Position numbers and translations under genes: made by a program. DNA of 64,000 nt from JBLIRR01 sp049472395 (lineage in GTDB: Bacteria; SZUA-182; DTGQ01; JBLIRR01), in NCBI GenBank assembly GCA_049472395.1, contig JBLIRR010000008.1, positions 62,001-126,000 of the forward strand, in the 5' to 3' direction. The notes under the pieces are model-generated. The model saw only the letters and a program-made list of their open reading frames with translations. It searched no databases and was not told where the DNA came from. Positions 1 to 9,393 of the stretch are shown in pieces. Positions within the stretch are counted from its first letter, which is position 1. Each line of letters begins with the position of its first letter.

Positions 1-1
1 C

Positions 2-775
2 AACAGAAGTCTTTGCACATTGAGCGGTCTTAATGCTGATGATTTTGCTGAGTATATGTATGGACCGGATGATCCTCTTGCTGGTGAAGGCTCATTGCCG
101 GCAGTTGATGAGATGTATGAAATGAAGGATATTTCTGATGTGCTCTTCACACTGTCCCATTCATACTTTACCGGTAACTTGTTCTATGATCCTGCGACAA
201 ACGCGATTTTCCCTGTTGAAGATGAGTTGGCTGACAGATTCAATAAAACACCGGTGTTCTGCACTGGCCGTGGATATTATATCTATATTGAAGATGTCAA
301 TGCGCCAAGCGGTTATGATCATGATTGGAAGATCGTTCTCTTTGGTGAGAAGGTACCTGCGCCGGAGTATAAACTCAGAGTGGCAGGCAATACTGACCTG
401 ATCGGACAGTGGGGCAATCTGGCATACTATACCTATGATGGAGATACCGAGTTAGGGTATGTTGAAGGTGAGCTTCCTTCTACCTATGCAGAGAATGTAT
501 TCATCGATGATATCGCTGGTATTGGTGATGATATTGCGATAAATGTGTGTGATATAGACGGCGATGCGGTTGACATGCAAGTGGTAAGCACATTCTGGAA
601 CTTCGACTCTGACCCGGTGGTGAATTATCCTGCAAGCTGGTATGCAGGCATGCCTGAGTTCAACGATCTTAAGATGGTTGTACCAGGCTCTGGTTATTGG
701 ATACTTATTGACGCTGATGCGACTGATGGACCTTTCTTTGTGAGCTATATGCCCAAACCAGAGGAAGAAGATTAA
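2..775 (+). CDS. Secreted/surface protein, C-terminal part (5' end cut by window edge)
   Basis: The reading frame is open from base 2 with no stop upstream, so the gene starts outside the window. The TTG at position 20 is only an internal candidate. About 257 residues are visible, acidic and rich in Asp, Gly, Tyr and Trp, ending in an acidic tail (PKPEEED). Two segments resemble the modular beta-sandwich parts of secreted proteins: a VRVAG-type strand region near the middle and a terminal block ending in GYWILIDADATDG. The GYW element is typical of the last strand of such domains. The next genes downstream are also exported, so this is probably part of a surface-protein cluster. No enzymatic motif is visible and I do not assign a function. 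The stop codon is at 773-775 and a strong terminator follows. Confidence 0.6.
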   Translation, partial: NRSLCTLSGLNADDFAEYMYGPDDPLAGEGSLPAVDEMYEMKDISDVLFTLSHSYFTGNLFYDPATNAIFPVEDELADRFNKTPVFCTGRGYYIYIEDVNAPSGYDHDWKIVLFGEKVPAPEYKLRVAGNTDLIGQWGNLAYYTYDGDTELGYVEGELPSTYAENVFIDDIAGIGDDIAINVCDIDGDAVDMQVVSTFWNFDSDPVVNYPASWYAGMPEFNDLKMVVPGSGYWILIDADATDGPFFVSYMPKPEEED

Positions 776-813
776 TTGAGGTGGAATAAGTAGCTAGTGT
801 ACTGAAAGTAAGA

Positions 814-848
814 AAGATGGAACAGAAGCTGCGCTTCTGTTCCATCTT
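814..848 (+). terminator. Rho-independent terminator after the first surface gene
   Basis: A perfect 15-bp inverted repeat (AAGATGGAACAGAAG and its complement) lies 38 bases after the stop codon. It has a 5-base loop and is followed by a T/A-rich tract. The structure separates the truncated surface gene from the next one. Because it is a perfect palindrome it could work in both directions. Confidence 0.85.
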
Positions 849-922
849 CTTATATTTATTATTTATTTTTTATAGAATAGACTTTGACAACTAATTGAAT
901 TTATTAATGATAAAGATACACA

Positions 923-1936
923 ATGACCAAGAGTACTCAAAAATTTAGTATTATTTGGATTATAATTATTCTTCTTTTAGTGAGTGCAGGAGGAGTCGTT
1001 TTATATAAAACAAACAATAAATATAAGACAGAAACCCTTCAGAATTTTCAAAATAAAAATAAGGATACTATCGTATCTGAACGGGAGACTAGTAATTTTA
1101 TACACTATAGGAAAGGAAAATCTGATTTAAAAAAAGAAGGTGATCTTGAGGCAAGTAATAAATCAGGAACAAATGAGGATAGTGGAGAGTACGGTTCTTT
1201 GAGCGAATATGACGATAGGCTCTATAATAAGCCTATAAGGGGAACCGACCAGAATATAGTTAAGCACAATAAGGAAGGTTACAAAGAAAGTGATGCCGAG
1301 AGTATGAATCAAGAGGCGGAGGAGGGTCATAAAAATAAAGATCAAAGCATAAAATTTACTCCAATGAAAAAAGATACGGGAAAAAATACAGAAGACACTA
1401 CTATTACCAATAAAAGGTTTATCGTGCAGACTGATAAAGGGAAGGGGAGTACTCAATTTACAGAATCAGGAACAAGCGGAGCGACTTCTACAACAATTAA
1501 TCCTTCTTATATTCCTAATGCCCAAACTGCAGATGAATCTCAAGTATCTCAAGATACCGGAGACGTGGAAGAGGAGAAAAAGGATACTATTGAATTCAAT
1601 CCCTTTAAAGTAGTAAAAGTTATGAGCAGAGAAGTCAACCTCCCCGAAGGGTCTGTGATTATTGCCCGGGCAAGTGAATCGAAGTATCAAATATCAAGAG
1701 ATGTGATTATTAAAGAATCTCAGTCAGGGCCCAATATCATGCCCATAATGCAGATTTCGCTTGATAATCCTGCAACAGAGGAATGTGAGGGATTGAAACA
1801 AAATGAAAAAGTTGAATTCTATTTGAAAGCGGAGGAATCGGAAGAGGAACAACTTTTATTTTCTGATGTGGAAATTGACTATACCTCTGCGACAGGATTG
1901 TTTGAAAAGCCTAAAGATATTAAATTATCTAAATAA
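923..1936 (+). CDS. Single-pass membrane-anchored protein with long charged linker
   Basis: This 337-residue protein is not recognised as a named family. Residues about 10-28 form one hydrophobic helix (SIIWIIIILLLVSAGG), giving an N-in signal anchor. Residues about 35-215 are low-complexity and highly charged (Lys, Glu, Asp, Ser, Thr, Asn), probably a disordered spacer. The last 110 residues form a compact domain with a LPEGSVIIARASES strand pair and a later DNPATEECEG segment. That layout resembles small beta-sandwich modules repeated in secreted proteins of environmental bacteria; this is inference. No strong ribosome-binding site precedes the ATG. A perfect TTGACA lies at 884-889, but its -10 is poor. 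The next surface gene starts 27 bases downstream, so the two are probably co-transcribed. Confidence 0.65.
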   Translation: MTKSTQKFSIIWIIIILLLVSAGGVVLYKTNNKYKTETLQNFQNKNKDTIVSERETSNFIHYRKGKSDLKKEGDLEASNKSGTNEDSGEYGSLSEYDDRLYNKPIRGTDQNIVKHNKEGYKESDAESMNQEAEEGHKNKDQSIKFTPMKKDTGKNTEDTTITNKRFIVQTDKGKGSTQFTESGTSGATSTTINPSYIPNAQTADESQVSQDTGDVEEEKKDTIEFNPFKVVKVMSREVNLPEGSVIIARASESKYQISRDVIIKESQSGPNIMPIMQISLDNPATEECEGLKQNEKVEFYLKAEESEEEQLLFSDVEIDYTSATGLFEKPKDIKLSK

Positions 1937-1963
1937 TAGTAATTAATTAATACGGAGGAATAG

Positions 1964-3847
1964 ATGATCATTAAAAAATACAGAATGTGGCTTATCCCAT
2001 TCATATGCTTTATCTTTATTGCATTATGCCCTAATACGTATGCACGGCATTTTGATCTCACATTAGTGCGGCCGGCACGGACTCCCCCATACCTTTATTA
2101 TATGATTACCGAGGGTAGTCTGACCATAAATGGGAAAGCACAAGATCTTGATGATGAGGTGGGATTTTTTGTCCAGGTTGATGATGGATCGTGGAAATTA
2201 TGTGGTGTTACCTTCCCCACAGGCAGTGGTACGGGGTATACGGGGAGAATATTTTCATATCTTTGTGTTGATATTGATCCTGATGATGGTGTAGATAAAG
2301 TGCCTATTGATGAGAGCCGGTTGCAGGTCCGCTTCTTTGATGGCAGCACTGGCACTGAACAAATACTTAATACAGATAACTTCGACAATATGAGCTCCTC
2401 TATAAAGAATACGCAGGGCAATTTCATTTATATGACGAATGACCTTATATCCGGCACTTCTCAATCCGATCCATGGAGGATGGATATTATTATAGGGAGT
2501 GCCATATCCGTGACAGATGTCACTCCCGCTCTTATATATAATGATGCCCAAAATACATTAACAATTACGGGAGAGCAGTTCGAAACAGGAATGAGCGTAA
2601 AATTAGGCACTCAGTCGTTGGGATCGGTTACCTTTATTGACATTAATCATATAAGTGCGGTTGTGCCGAAAGATTTTTCTCAAGGCATCTTTAACCTTAC
2701 TGTGAGGACTTCGGATGGGAGAGAAGATATTTTATATAATGCGGTTGAGGTAAAAAAAACTCCCGCATGCGGGATATCCAAAGTTGAGGAAAGAATATAT
2801 GGAGGGACTTACCGTTATTGGTGGATAACCACCACATGTAGTGTAGATGAATCTTTTGAAGTAGTCCTTACCGATGCTTATCATCATGAATATAATTTTG
2901 GCGATGATATTACCTATGCAGAAAATTTAATAGTAGCACCACTTCCATCCGAGGCTACACCTCTTCCGGCCGGTACCTATTGGACATTATTGAAAAATCC
3001 CAATGGAACGACCAATGAATATCCGAGCGTGACGATTTCATTTGCAGATAAACCTTCTATTACAAGAATCAGAGATTATGGGAATAATATATGGTCTATT
3101 TTTACTGAAAATACTACCCAGAGCACAGAGGTTAAGTTAGTCAATGAAAAGGGTGAAGAGGTTGATTTTGCATCGGTTGATAAGGACTATCTTCCCGTAA
3201 TTGATGTTCAACTGCCTGATCTTGCTACTCTCCCGTGCGGCACGTATCACACTCTATTAAGAAATCCAGGAGGATTAACAGGAGAATATCTGCAAAAAAC
3301 AGTGCAAGGCCCTTGTATAGAAGGGGTATCGGTGCGTTTTGCCAAGGGGATGAATTTATTCGGGTTCCCAATAGAATTAGAGAGTCCGCTTAACTCGTAT
3401 GACGTGATGGATCACTACTTTTCCCCGGATGAATTAAACTGTATTCAATCTTACGAAATCGGTGATGGGGAACCTCAATGGGAGATATCATATTGGAATT
3501 CTTATAATCGACCTGCAGGCACAAAATTTAGCATAGATATCCATAAAGCCTATGTGTTATATATGAAAAAAGATATGGAAATAGTCTTTATAGGTACTCC
3601 GCTTAATTCTATGCCTACGGGTGAATTAAAGGAAGGCCTCAATCTGGTAAATTCTTCGGGAGCGCCGGCCGGGTACTTAGCCTCTGATTTGTTAAATGAT
3701 TTAGGTGATGAGAGCGGCATTACCGGAATTGCCCATTTTGATGTCCTTGATCAGACATGGAAGATGGTGCAATGGTTTTTCGGAAATTTTGAAGGTACAG
3801 ATTTTCCATTACAGGATGGCAGGGGTCATATAATATTTATCCAATAA
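1964..3847 (+). CDS. Secreted IPT/TIG-domain protein
   Basis: A 627-residue exported protein. The ATG follows a clear GGAGG at six bases spacing. Residues 1-27 are a signal peptide (basic start, hydrophobic core, cleavage near TYA-R). Residues about 35-165 hold a beta-rich module with the DEVGFFVQVDDG and LCGV pattern seen in secreted adhesin-like proteins. Residues about 180-265 match an IPT/TIG immunoglobulin-like fold (VTDVTPALIYNDAQ, LTITGEQFETG). Two further repeats around 270-345 and 350-435 share LPAGTYWTLLKNPNG and LPCGTYHTLLRNPGG, an internal duplication. The last 180 residues start with a GMNLFGFPIE strand typical of the terminal domain of such proteins. It is probably extracellular or outer-surface. 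The ligand is unknown and no catalytic motif is visible. Confidence 0.75.
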   Translation: MIIKKYRMWLIPFICFIFIALCPNTYARHFDLTLVRPARTPPYLYYMITEGSLTINGKAQDLDDEVGFFVQVDDGSWKLCGVTFPTGSGTGYTGRIFSYLCVDIDPDDGVDKVPIDESRLQVRFFDGSTGTEQILNTDNFDNMSSSIKNTQGNFIYMTNDLISGTSQSDPWRMDIIIGSAISVTDVTPALIYNDAQNTLTITGEQFETGMSVKLGTQSLGSVTFIDINHISAVVPKDFSQGIFNLTVRTSDGREDILYNAVEVKKTPACGISKVEERIYGGTYRYWWITTTCSVDESFEVVLTDAYHHEYNFGDDITYAENLIVAPLPSEATPLPAGTYWTLLKNPNGTTNEYPSVTISFADKPSITRIRDYGNNIWSIFTENTTQSTEVKLVNEKGEEVDFASVDKDYLPVIDVQLPDLATLPCGTYHTLLRNPGGLTGEYLQKTVQGPCIEGVSVRFAKGMNLFGFPIELESPLNSYDVMDHYFSPDELNCIQSYEIGDGEPQWEISYWNSYNRPAGTKFSIDIHKAYVLYMKKDMEIVFIGTPLNSMPTGELKEGLNLVNSSGAPAGYLASDLLNDLGDESGITGIAHFDVLDQTWKMVQWFFGNFEGTDFPLQDGRGHIIFIQ

Positions 3848-4013
3848 GTATAATTTAATTTAACAATAAAAAAATAGCAGATTCATTTATTTTAATTACT
3901 GAAGAGGAGGTGAGATAGTAAAAATTAGTAATCAAGGATATATCACTCAGCACCGAAAGGAGAAAGTGATTTGTGTTTTTAAATTGTTTTGAAAGAAAGA
4001 TGGGGAAGCAACT

Positions 4014-6644
4014 ATGAATAAGATACATTTGAGAAAATTATTATTTATGTGTGTAGCGGTTTTATGTGCCCTTTCACTGATCATCGCTGTTCCAAAAGCT
4101 CAATCAAAAATATTAATGGTAAATGATGATTCTCCGGCATCTTATGGGGATGGATCATCGTGGGGAAAGGCTATTAGAAGAATTGAAACGGCTTTGTTTA
4201 GGGCAGATGGAGGGGATACAATTTATGTAGCCCAGGGTGAATATAGAGAGCGTGTGGTATTGCCCGCAGGTATTACATTATTGGGCGGTTTTACCACAGA
4301 AGGAAATACCCGTGAAATCACGGATCCGAATAATGTGTTTACTACCACCATTAACGCAGTGAGCGCGGGGATTGCGCTTACGCTTGGTGAAGCGACAAAA
4401 GTAGAGGGTTTTAAGATTACCAAAGGAAATGGTTCGAACTATGGAGGGGGTATTTATTGCAGAGGCAGTAATGTAATGATCGTGAATAATGAAATATGTA
4501 ATAATAAAGCCTTATTCGGTGGTGGTATCGGATACGCCGAAGGCGTAAATCCCACCATAATAAATAACAAAATACATAATAATAGTGCAGTTAATTTCGG
4601 TGGTGCAGTTGCAGCAATTAATGCTGACGGAGCTATAATCTTTAATGATATTTCAAGCAATACCGCAGGAAATGGCGGAGGAGCCATATTTTGTCAGATG
4701 GCGAACCCGCTTATTGCGCATAATACTATTCTGTCGAATAGCGTAGCCAAAGATGGCGGGGGTGCGATACTGTGTGATTTCAGATCAACACCGGAAATAC
4801 GAAATAATGTGTGTGCGTATAACATAGCAAAAGGGCGTGGCGGAGCAGTACATTGTAAACAGGCATCGAATGCCTCGATTATAAATAATACCTTCTACAT
4901 GGATGAATCAATTGATTATACTTCCTATGGTATATACAGTGACAGTACCTCGGAGCCGTACATATTAAATTCAATCATTATGAATGAAGGTTTTCCTGCG
5001 GTGAAAGTCAGCACCATTATTGATACTATCGAATATTCAATGCTCATTTCCTATATGCATGAAGATGATCCATTATTTGTTGATGAAGAGAAAAATGATT
5101 TTCATCTCGATGTAGGCAGCCCAGCCAAGAATGCAGGAATGAATGGCGCCGATCTTGGTGCCTTTGGCGGTGTATCCGGTGGTAAGGTGGGACCGGAATA
5201 TGTCGGTATTGGCGTGCTGGAAGTGTTTGACAGGGATGTTGAGTGTCTCTTAGAGGTGCAGGTAGATGCAGTACTGAGTGGTGAAGGTCTTGAGGTTATA
5301 ATTGCCGATACGCAAGAGCTTTTGGCAGTTGTTGATGGCGGAAGCGGATTTCTAGAGTGGCAGATGGAAACAGCAGCAGGGATTGTTGACCCACGCAGTA
5401 TTGTGTTAATGAAAGGTGAAAATCTACTCAACCTCGTTGTTACTGATGCAATGGGTACAGTTCGTGAAGAAATGATTATGATTATGGCGGGTGATCGCGT
5501 AGCCCCTGTCCCGAGTCAATCTGCACTTCAGATAATTGTTGGTGAGTGTTTTGTGGAAATCGAAGCAGATCAATATCCCACGGCAGAGGACAATTGTGTT
5601 GAAGGCCTCATTATTGGGAGCCCAATGAATACCCTCATCTATGATGAACAGGGTGAATATGCCATTACATGGACTTATGATGACGGCAACGGCAATATCA
5701 GCGAACAAGTACAAACAGTAATTGTCCGTGATACAAAAGCTCCTGTCCCGGATATTGCCAATTTACCTGAGGTGACAGGAGAATGTTCAGCTGAGGTAAG
5801 CAGCGTTCCCACAGCGACGGATGAATGTTGCGGACCGGTTACAGGGACGACCACCGATCCTTTAAGTTATGATACTCCTGGGACTTACACTATTACATGG
5901 AGATTCGAAGATTGTAACGGAAATACGGGAACTCAACAGCAAAGAGTCATAGTCACTGATAATGAAGGGCCAGTACCTGATGCTGCCACGCTGCCTGATG
6001 TGACAGGAGAATGTTCAGTGGTAGTGAGCAGCGTCCCAACCGCGACTGATGAGTGCTGCGGCCCTGTTGTTGGTACGACTACAGATGCGTTAAGTTATGA
6101 TGGCGAAGGTCAATACACCATTACCTGGACATTTGTGGATTGCGCCGGCAATAGCACAACTCAGCAGCAGAATGTAATCGTAACGGCATGTGCACCACTT
6201 GATACAACACCTCCGAGTGTAAATGCGGGAAGTGATAAGAGTGTGAAAGAAGGTGCAAAAGTAACACTCACCGCAGTAGCAAGTGACGATACCACCCCTG
6301 CTGCGAATTTAGTGTATGCTTGGTATGAAGGAAATACAAAGCTTTCGACCAGTGCAACACTGAGTAAAGTATTTGCGCTGGGTGTCCATGAACTGAGAGT
6401 AGAAGTAACGGATGAGGCCGGGAATAAGAATTCTGATACCGTGAAGGTAACAGTTTCTATACCAACACCTCTTCCTACTCCTTTTGATAACTGGTGGACA
6501 GTGAGGCCCAAGGTGCCCACATGGGGTGATGGCGCAGCCGTAGGGTGGCCGACAGTCACGGTACCCACTACAGGCTGGCTTTTAACGCCTTCGACAAGTT
6601 ACTTTGGAAATACAAACGCAACAATCATATTTCCTTGGAAGTAA
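4014..6644 (+). CDS. Secreted parallel beta-helix protein with HYR-like and PKD-like repeats
   Basis: An 876-residue exported protein with a signal peptide at residues 1-30. Residues about 35-380 form a right-handed parallel beta-helix of the pectate-lyase-like superfamily, shown by recurring N-N-x-I and GGG(A/I) turns such as YGGGIYC, FGGGIGY and NGGGAIFC. Three Cys-containing immunoglobulin-like units of about 76-79 residues follow from residues 494, 573 and 649 (APVPD, ATDECCGP, YTITW, GN). These are similar to HYR modules. A PKD-like domain spans about 728-815 (PPSVNAGSDKSV). The 55-residue tail is rich in Trp, Pro and Thr and has no LPXTG or PEP-CTERM signal. Likely roles are polysaccharide binding or cleavage, or adhesion. 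Specificity cannot be read from the sequence. It is the last gene of the surface cluster. Confidence 0.8.
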   Translation: MNKIHLRKLLFMCVAVLCALSLIIAVPKAQSKILMVNDDSPASYGDGSSWGKAIRRIETALFRADGGDTIYVAQGEYRERVVLPAGITLLGGFTTEGNTREITDPNNVFTTTINAVSAGIALTLGEATKVEGFKITKGNGSNYGGGIYCRGSNVMIVNNEICNNKALFGGGIGYAEGVNPTIINNKIHNNSAVNFGGAVAAINADGAIIFNDISSNTAGNGGGAIFCQMANPLIAHNTILSNSVAKDGGGAILCDFRSTPEIRNNVCAYNIAKGRGGAVHCKQASNASIINNTFYMDESIDYTSYGIYSDSTSEPYILNSIIMNEGFPAVKVSTIIDTIEYSMLISYMHEDDPLFVDEEKNDFHLDVGSPAKNAGMNGADLGAFGGVSGGKVGPEYVGIGVLEVFDRDVECLLEVQVDAVLSGEGLEVIIADTQELLAVVDGGSGFLEWQMETAAGIVDPRSIVLMKGENLLNLVVTDAMGTVREEMIMIMAGDRVAPVPSQSALQIIVGECFVEIEADQYPTAEDNCVEGLIIGSPMNTLIYDEQGEYAITWTYDDGNGNISEQVQTVIVRDTKAPVPDIANLPEVTGECSAEVSSVPTATDECCGPVTGTTTDPLSYDTPGTYTITWRFEDCNGNTGTQQQRVIVTDNEGPVPDAATLPDVTGECSVVVSSVPTATDECCGPVVGTTTDALSYDGEGQYTITWTFVDCAGNSTTQQQNVIVTACAPLDTTPPSVNAGSDKSVKEGAKVTLTAVASDDTTPAANLVYAWYEGNTKLSTSATLSKVFALGVHELRVEVTDEAGNKNSDTVKVTVSIPTPLPTPFDNWWTVRPKVPTWGDGAAVGWPTVTVPTTGWLLTPSTSYFGNTNATIIFPWK
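5730..6185 (+). repeat. Two tandem 228-bp intragenic repeats (76 residues each)
   Basis: Units at 5730-5957 and 5958-6185 lie in register inside the beta-helix gene. Long stretches are identical, for example TGACAGGAGAATGTTCA at 5773 and again at 6001. A more diverged unit occupies 5493-5729. Each unit carries conserved Cys residues (GEC, DECC, a later DC). This suggests disulphide-stapled extracellular domains that expanded by recent tandem duplication. Confidence 0.85.
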
Positions 6645-6668
6645 TGGATACTAGGTAGTAGAAAACTT

Positions 6669-6704
6669 AAAAAGGGGATTATCATCACGATAATCCCCTT
6701 TTTT
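6669..6704. terminator. Bidirectional rho-independent terminator
   Basis: A perfect stem AAGGGGATTATC / GATAATCCCCTT with a 5-base loop is flanked by an A-run on the left and a T-run on the right, so it can terminate in both directions. It sits between the convergent ends of the beta-helix gene (6644) and comEC (6720). Confidence 0.92.
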
Positions 6705-6719
6705 ATTTATATGCTTATA

Positions 6720-9215
6720 TCACCATCGCCATAGATAATTTGCGAAGAGCAGATTATTTCTGCTTGTATTCCATGTGCTCACTCGATAGTTTTTACCATC
6801 TGTGATAATTCTTATACATCCATCCATATCAGTTCGATAGGTTGCAATATTGAGATGTGAGAGCCGCTCTAACGTCTCATGAGAAGGCATCTGGTACCAA
6901 CTGGTTTTTCTCGTTGAGATAATGGCGATCTGAGGGGAAACAGTCTGTAAGAATTCACGCGTACTAGAATATCTGCTGCCATGGTGAGGGATTTTAATAC
7001 AAGTGGATGAAAGAGAGCCATTATATTTATATTTTGACACAAGTTCCTTTTCAGCTTCTTTTTCAATATCTCCTGTATAGAGAAATGTCATATGGTTCAT
7101 GTGAAGTCTCAATACGACTGAATGATTATTCACATAACTGTTGTCACTTCGGGGGCGCGCAATCTTTTCTGAATTTGGATGAAGAATATGAACCGATATG
7201 CAAGGAGAGAGGTAGATTTTATCTCCTGCGCTGATTATTCGTTCTTTAATATCGTATTTTTTAATAAGAATCTTAAGATTTTTATACGCACTATTCGTAC
7301 CCGTCTGAGGGGCTATCCATATCTCTTTAATCTTAAATGACTTAATTATATCAAACAGACCATTGATGTGGTCCGGATGTGGGTGTGAGAGCACAATGAT
7401 ATCAATTTTTTTTACATGCCGATAATGCAAGAAGGGTCTGAGTACCAAATGCCCAATATCAAACTTATTCTCATAGATGCCACCGCCATCGATGAGAATA
7501 GTAGTTGCTAAAGAGGTAATCTGGATTAAAGAGGCGTCTCCCTTGCCAACATCAAGATGATAAATTTTCATTTCATCAGCCCTTGATTTAATGAGAGTGT
7601 GCTCGTTAATGAATATAAATAACGCAAAAGTACAGAGAGATAAGAGTATGCTTGTGTGAGAAAATGGATGATACTTGAAAAGAATGAGCATAATAACGCA
7701 ATAAAAAAGCACGATAAGGAGTATGCCGGGGATTGATACATTAAAACTAAGATAGGGGAGGGTGGTACTATATGTCAAAACCTTCAGAAGCGCCTTTAGT
7801 ATAGTTCCACAAAATTTGATTAATATAATCGATATGCTTGTGCTACAAGGGAAAAGTGCGGCACTTAATATGCCCGCTGGGATGATGAGACTCAAGAATG
7901 GAATGAGGAGCGGTGCAATGAAGATTCCCCCAGGTGAAATGTGCTGAAAATGGAAGGCAGTAAGGGGAGAAATAAAATAGAGTGCGCATGTTGAGATACA
8001 CAACAGATTGAGTATTTTTATTTCGATTGAATTTTTTCTTAAAAATTGGGGCCTGTGATGTAAATAAAAAATTATGCTAAAGGTAGCCATAAATGTGAGC
8101 TGAAAGCCGGGTTCAAAGAGCGAAAATGGTTTCCACAAAAGTATAATAAAAGCTGCCCAGGTAAGGGTCGTATATAAATCCTGCTCGCGATCAATAGAGA
8201 GAGCGATGAGGTAAAGAATAAACATTATTGAGGCTCGTATGGTAGAAATCTTTACTCCCGTTATAAAAACGTAAAAGAGAATAGGTATAATGGTGAGCAG
8301 ATCACATACTCTATAGAGAATATAAAGCTTATCATTTTCTTTATGCAGACAAGGTGGAATTGATCGCTTGAATACCCATAGGAGTGAAAATAAAAAAATC
8401 GTTATAAAGCCAATATGAAGACCGGAAATTGATAATATATGAGAGCTGCCTGAATAGCGAAATAAAGAGTTGAGTGTATGTCCTATTTTACTTTTATCCC
8501 CGAGGACGAGAGCGCAAAAAAGAGCGTATGAATCGGGACAGTCAATATATGTGGATGCGAGAGAGTCAATTGAGCGGCGAAGTGTATATATGGAATGGAA
8601 GACCTTATTAAGAGAATTCTTTTCAAGGATGTGAATTTCGGTTGCCAGCTTTTTACTTACAGATCCCTTCAAATAAATATGTCTTCTAAGAAGATAATTT
8701 TTATAATCAAAGTTGCCAGGATTGCTATATCCTTTTGGCATCGTCAGCCTGGCTTTTAATCTAATTCTGTCACCATAAAAAAGCTCTTTCATATCTGAAT
8801 CATAAATCGTCACCTTAACTCTCTTCTCATAAGGAAAAGCCACATTATTGCTATCAGCAATTTTTTCAATTTTAAGAGAGAGTATACTTTTATCTCCATA
8901 TTCTTCAACTGGCTGATCGATGATTCCTGTGAGATTATATGGGGTTTTCTTAAGAGGGAGGCAGGATGAAGGGAGCCCTCCTCGTGAGAGAAAATTAGTA
9001 TACAATACTGCAAAACAAAATATTTGGATAAGTAACAAAGGTATGAAGAGTTTCTTTATTGAGGATTTTGTATATGAAAGATAAAAGTAGAAGATTATAT
9101 TCAAGAAAGTTATATGAATGAAAATTTTTTTAAATAGAATGAAATGGATAAATCGTGAAAATATAATACCAGCACTAAAAAATAAGAATACTATTAAAAG
9201 ATGTTTATTTTTCAT
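6720..9215 (-). CDS. comEC: ComEC/Rec2 DNA-uptake channel
   Basis: An 831-residue inner-membrane protein of the ComEC/Rec2 family, which carries single-stranded DNA into the cytoplasm during natural transformation. All three expected parts are present in order. The first is an N-terminal membrane/OB-fold part (DUF4131-like, residues about 1-180). The second is the polytopic competence domain with the family signature HILSISGLHIGF near residue 250. The third is a C-terminal metallo-beta-lactamase-like domain with LDVGKGDASLI, the metal motif HPHPDHINGL near residue 608 and the later IPHHGSR. Length is normal for the full-length form. It is monocistronic, with a bidirectional terminator at its 3' end and a regulator diverging from its 5' end. 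No comEA or pilus genes occur in the window, so active transformation is inference. Confidence 0.93.
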   Translation of the reverse strand: MKNKHLLIVFLFFSAGIIFSRFIHFILFKKIFIHITFLNIIFYFYLSYTKSSIKKLFIPLLLIQIFCFAVLYTNFLSRGGLPSSCLPLKKTPYNLTGIIDQPVEEYGDKSILSLKIEKIADSNNVAFPYEKRVKVTIYDSDMKELFYGDRIRLKARLTMPKGYSNPGNFDYKNYLLRRHIYLKGSVSKKLATEIHILEKNSLNKVFHSIYTLRRSIDSLASTYIDCPDSYALFCALVLGDKSKIGHTLNSLFRYSGSSHILSISGLHIGFITIFLFSLLWVFKRSIPPCLHKENDKLYILYRVCDLLTIIPILFYVFITGVKISTIRASIMFILYLIALSIDREQDLYTTLTWAAFIILLWKPFSLFEPGFQLTFMATFSIIFYLHHRPQFLRKNSIEIKILNLLCISTCALYFISPLTAFHFQHISPGGIFIAPLLIPFLSLIIPAGILSAALFPCSTSISIILIKFCGTILKALLKVLTYSTTLPYLSFNVSIPGILLIVLFYCVIMLILFKYHPFSHTSILLSLCTFALFIFINEHTLIKSRADEMKIYHLDVGKGDASLIQITSLATTILIDGGGIYENKFDIGHLVLRPFLHYRHVKKIDIIVLSHPHPDHINGLFDIIKSFKIKEIWIAPQTGTNSAYKNLKILIKKYDIKERIISAGDKIYLSPCISVHILHPNSEKIARPRSDNSYVNNHSVVLRLHMNHMTFLYTGDIEKEAEKELVSKYKYNGSLSSTCIKIPHHGSRYSSTREFLQTVSPQIAIISTRKTSWYQMPSHETLERLSHLNIATYRTDMDGCIRIITDGKNYRVSTWNTSRNNLLFANYLWRW

Positions 9216-9393
9216 TGCTAATTTTAATTAAGAAACAAAAGAAAATTCCGATTTTCACCGATAAATAATATGTATACAGCATCTATTATAAGCAACTTTA
9301 GTAGAAACTTAAATGAAAATGATGAAGGAAAGAATCAGATTGGTTCAATAGACAGTGAGTCCTCATCAAAAGGGCAATAACAGGAATGTAAAG

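Noticed and set aside
3903..4013. Cyclic-di-GMP riboswitch before the beta-helix gene
   Set aside because: The conserved GEMM sequence blocks are not present.
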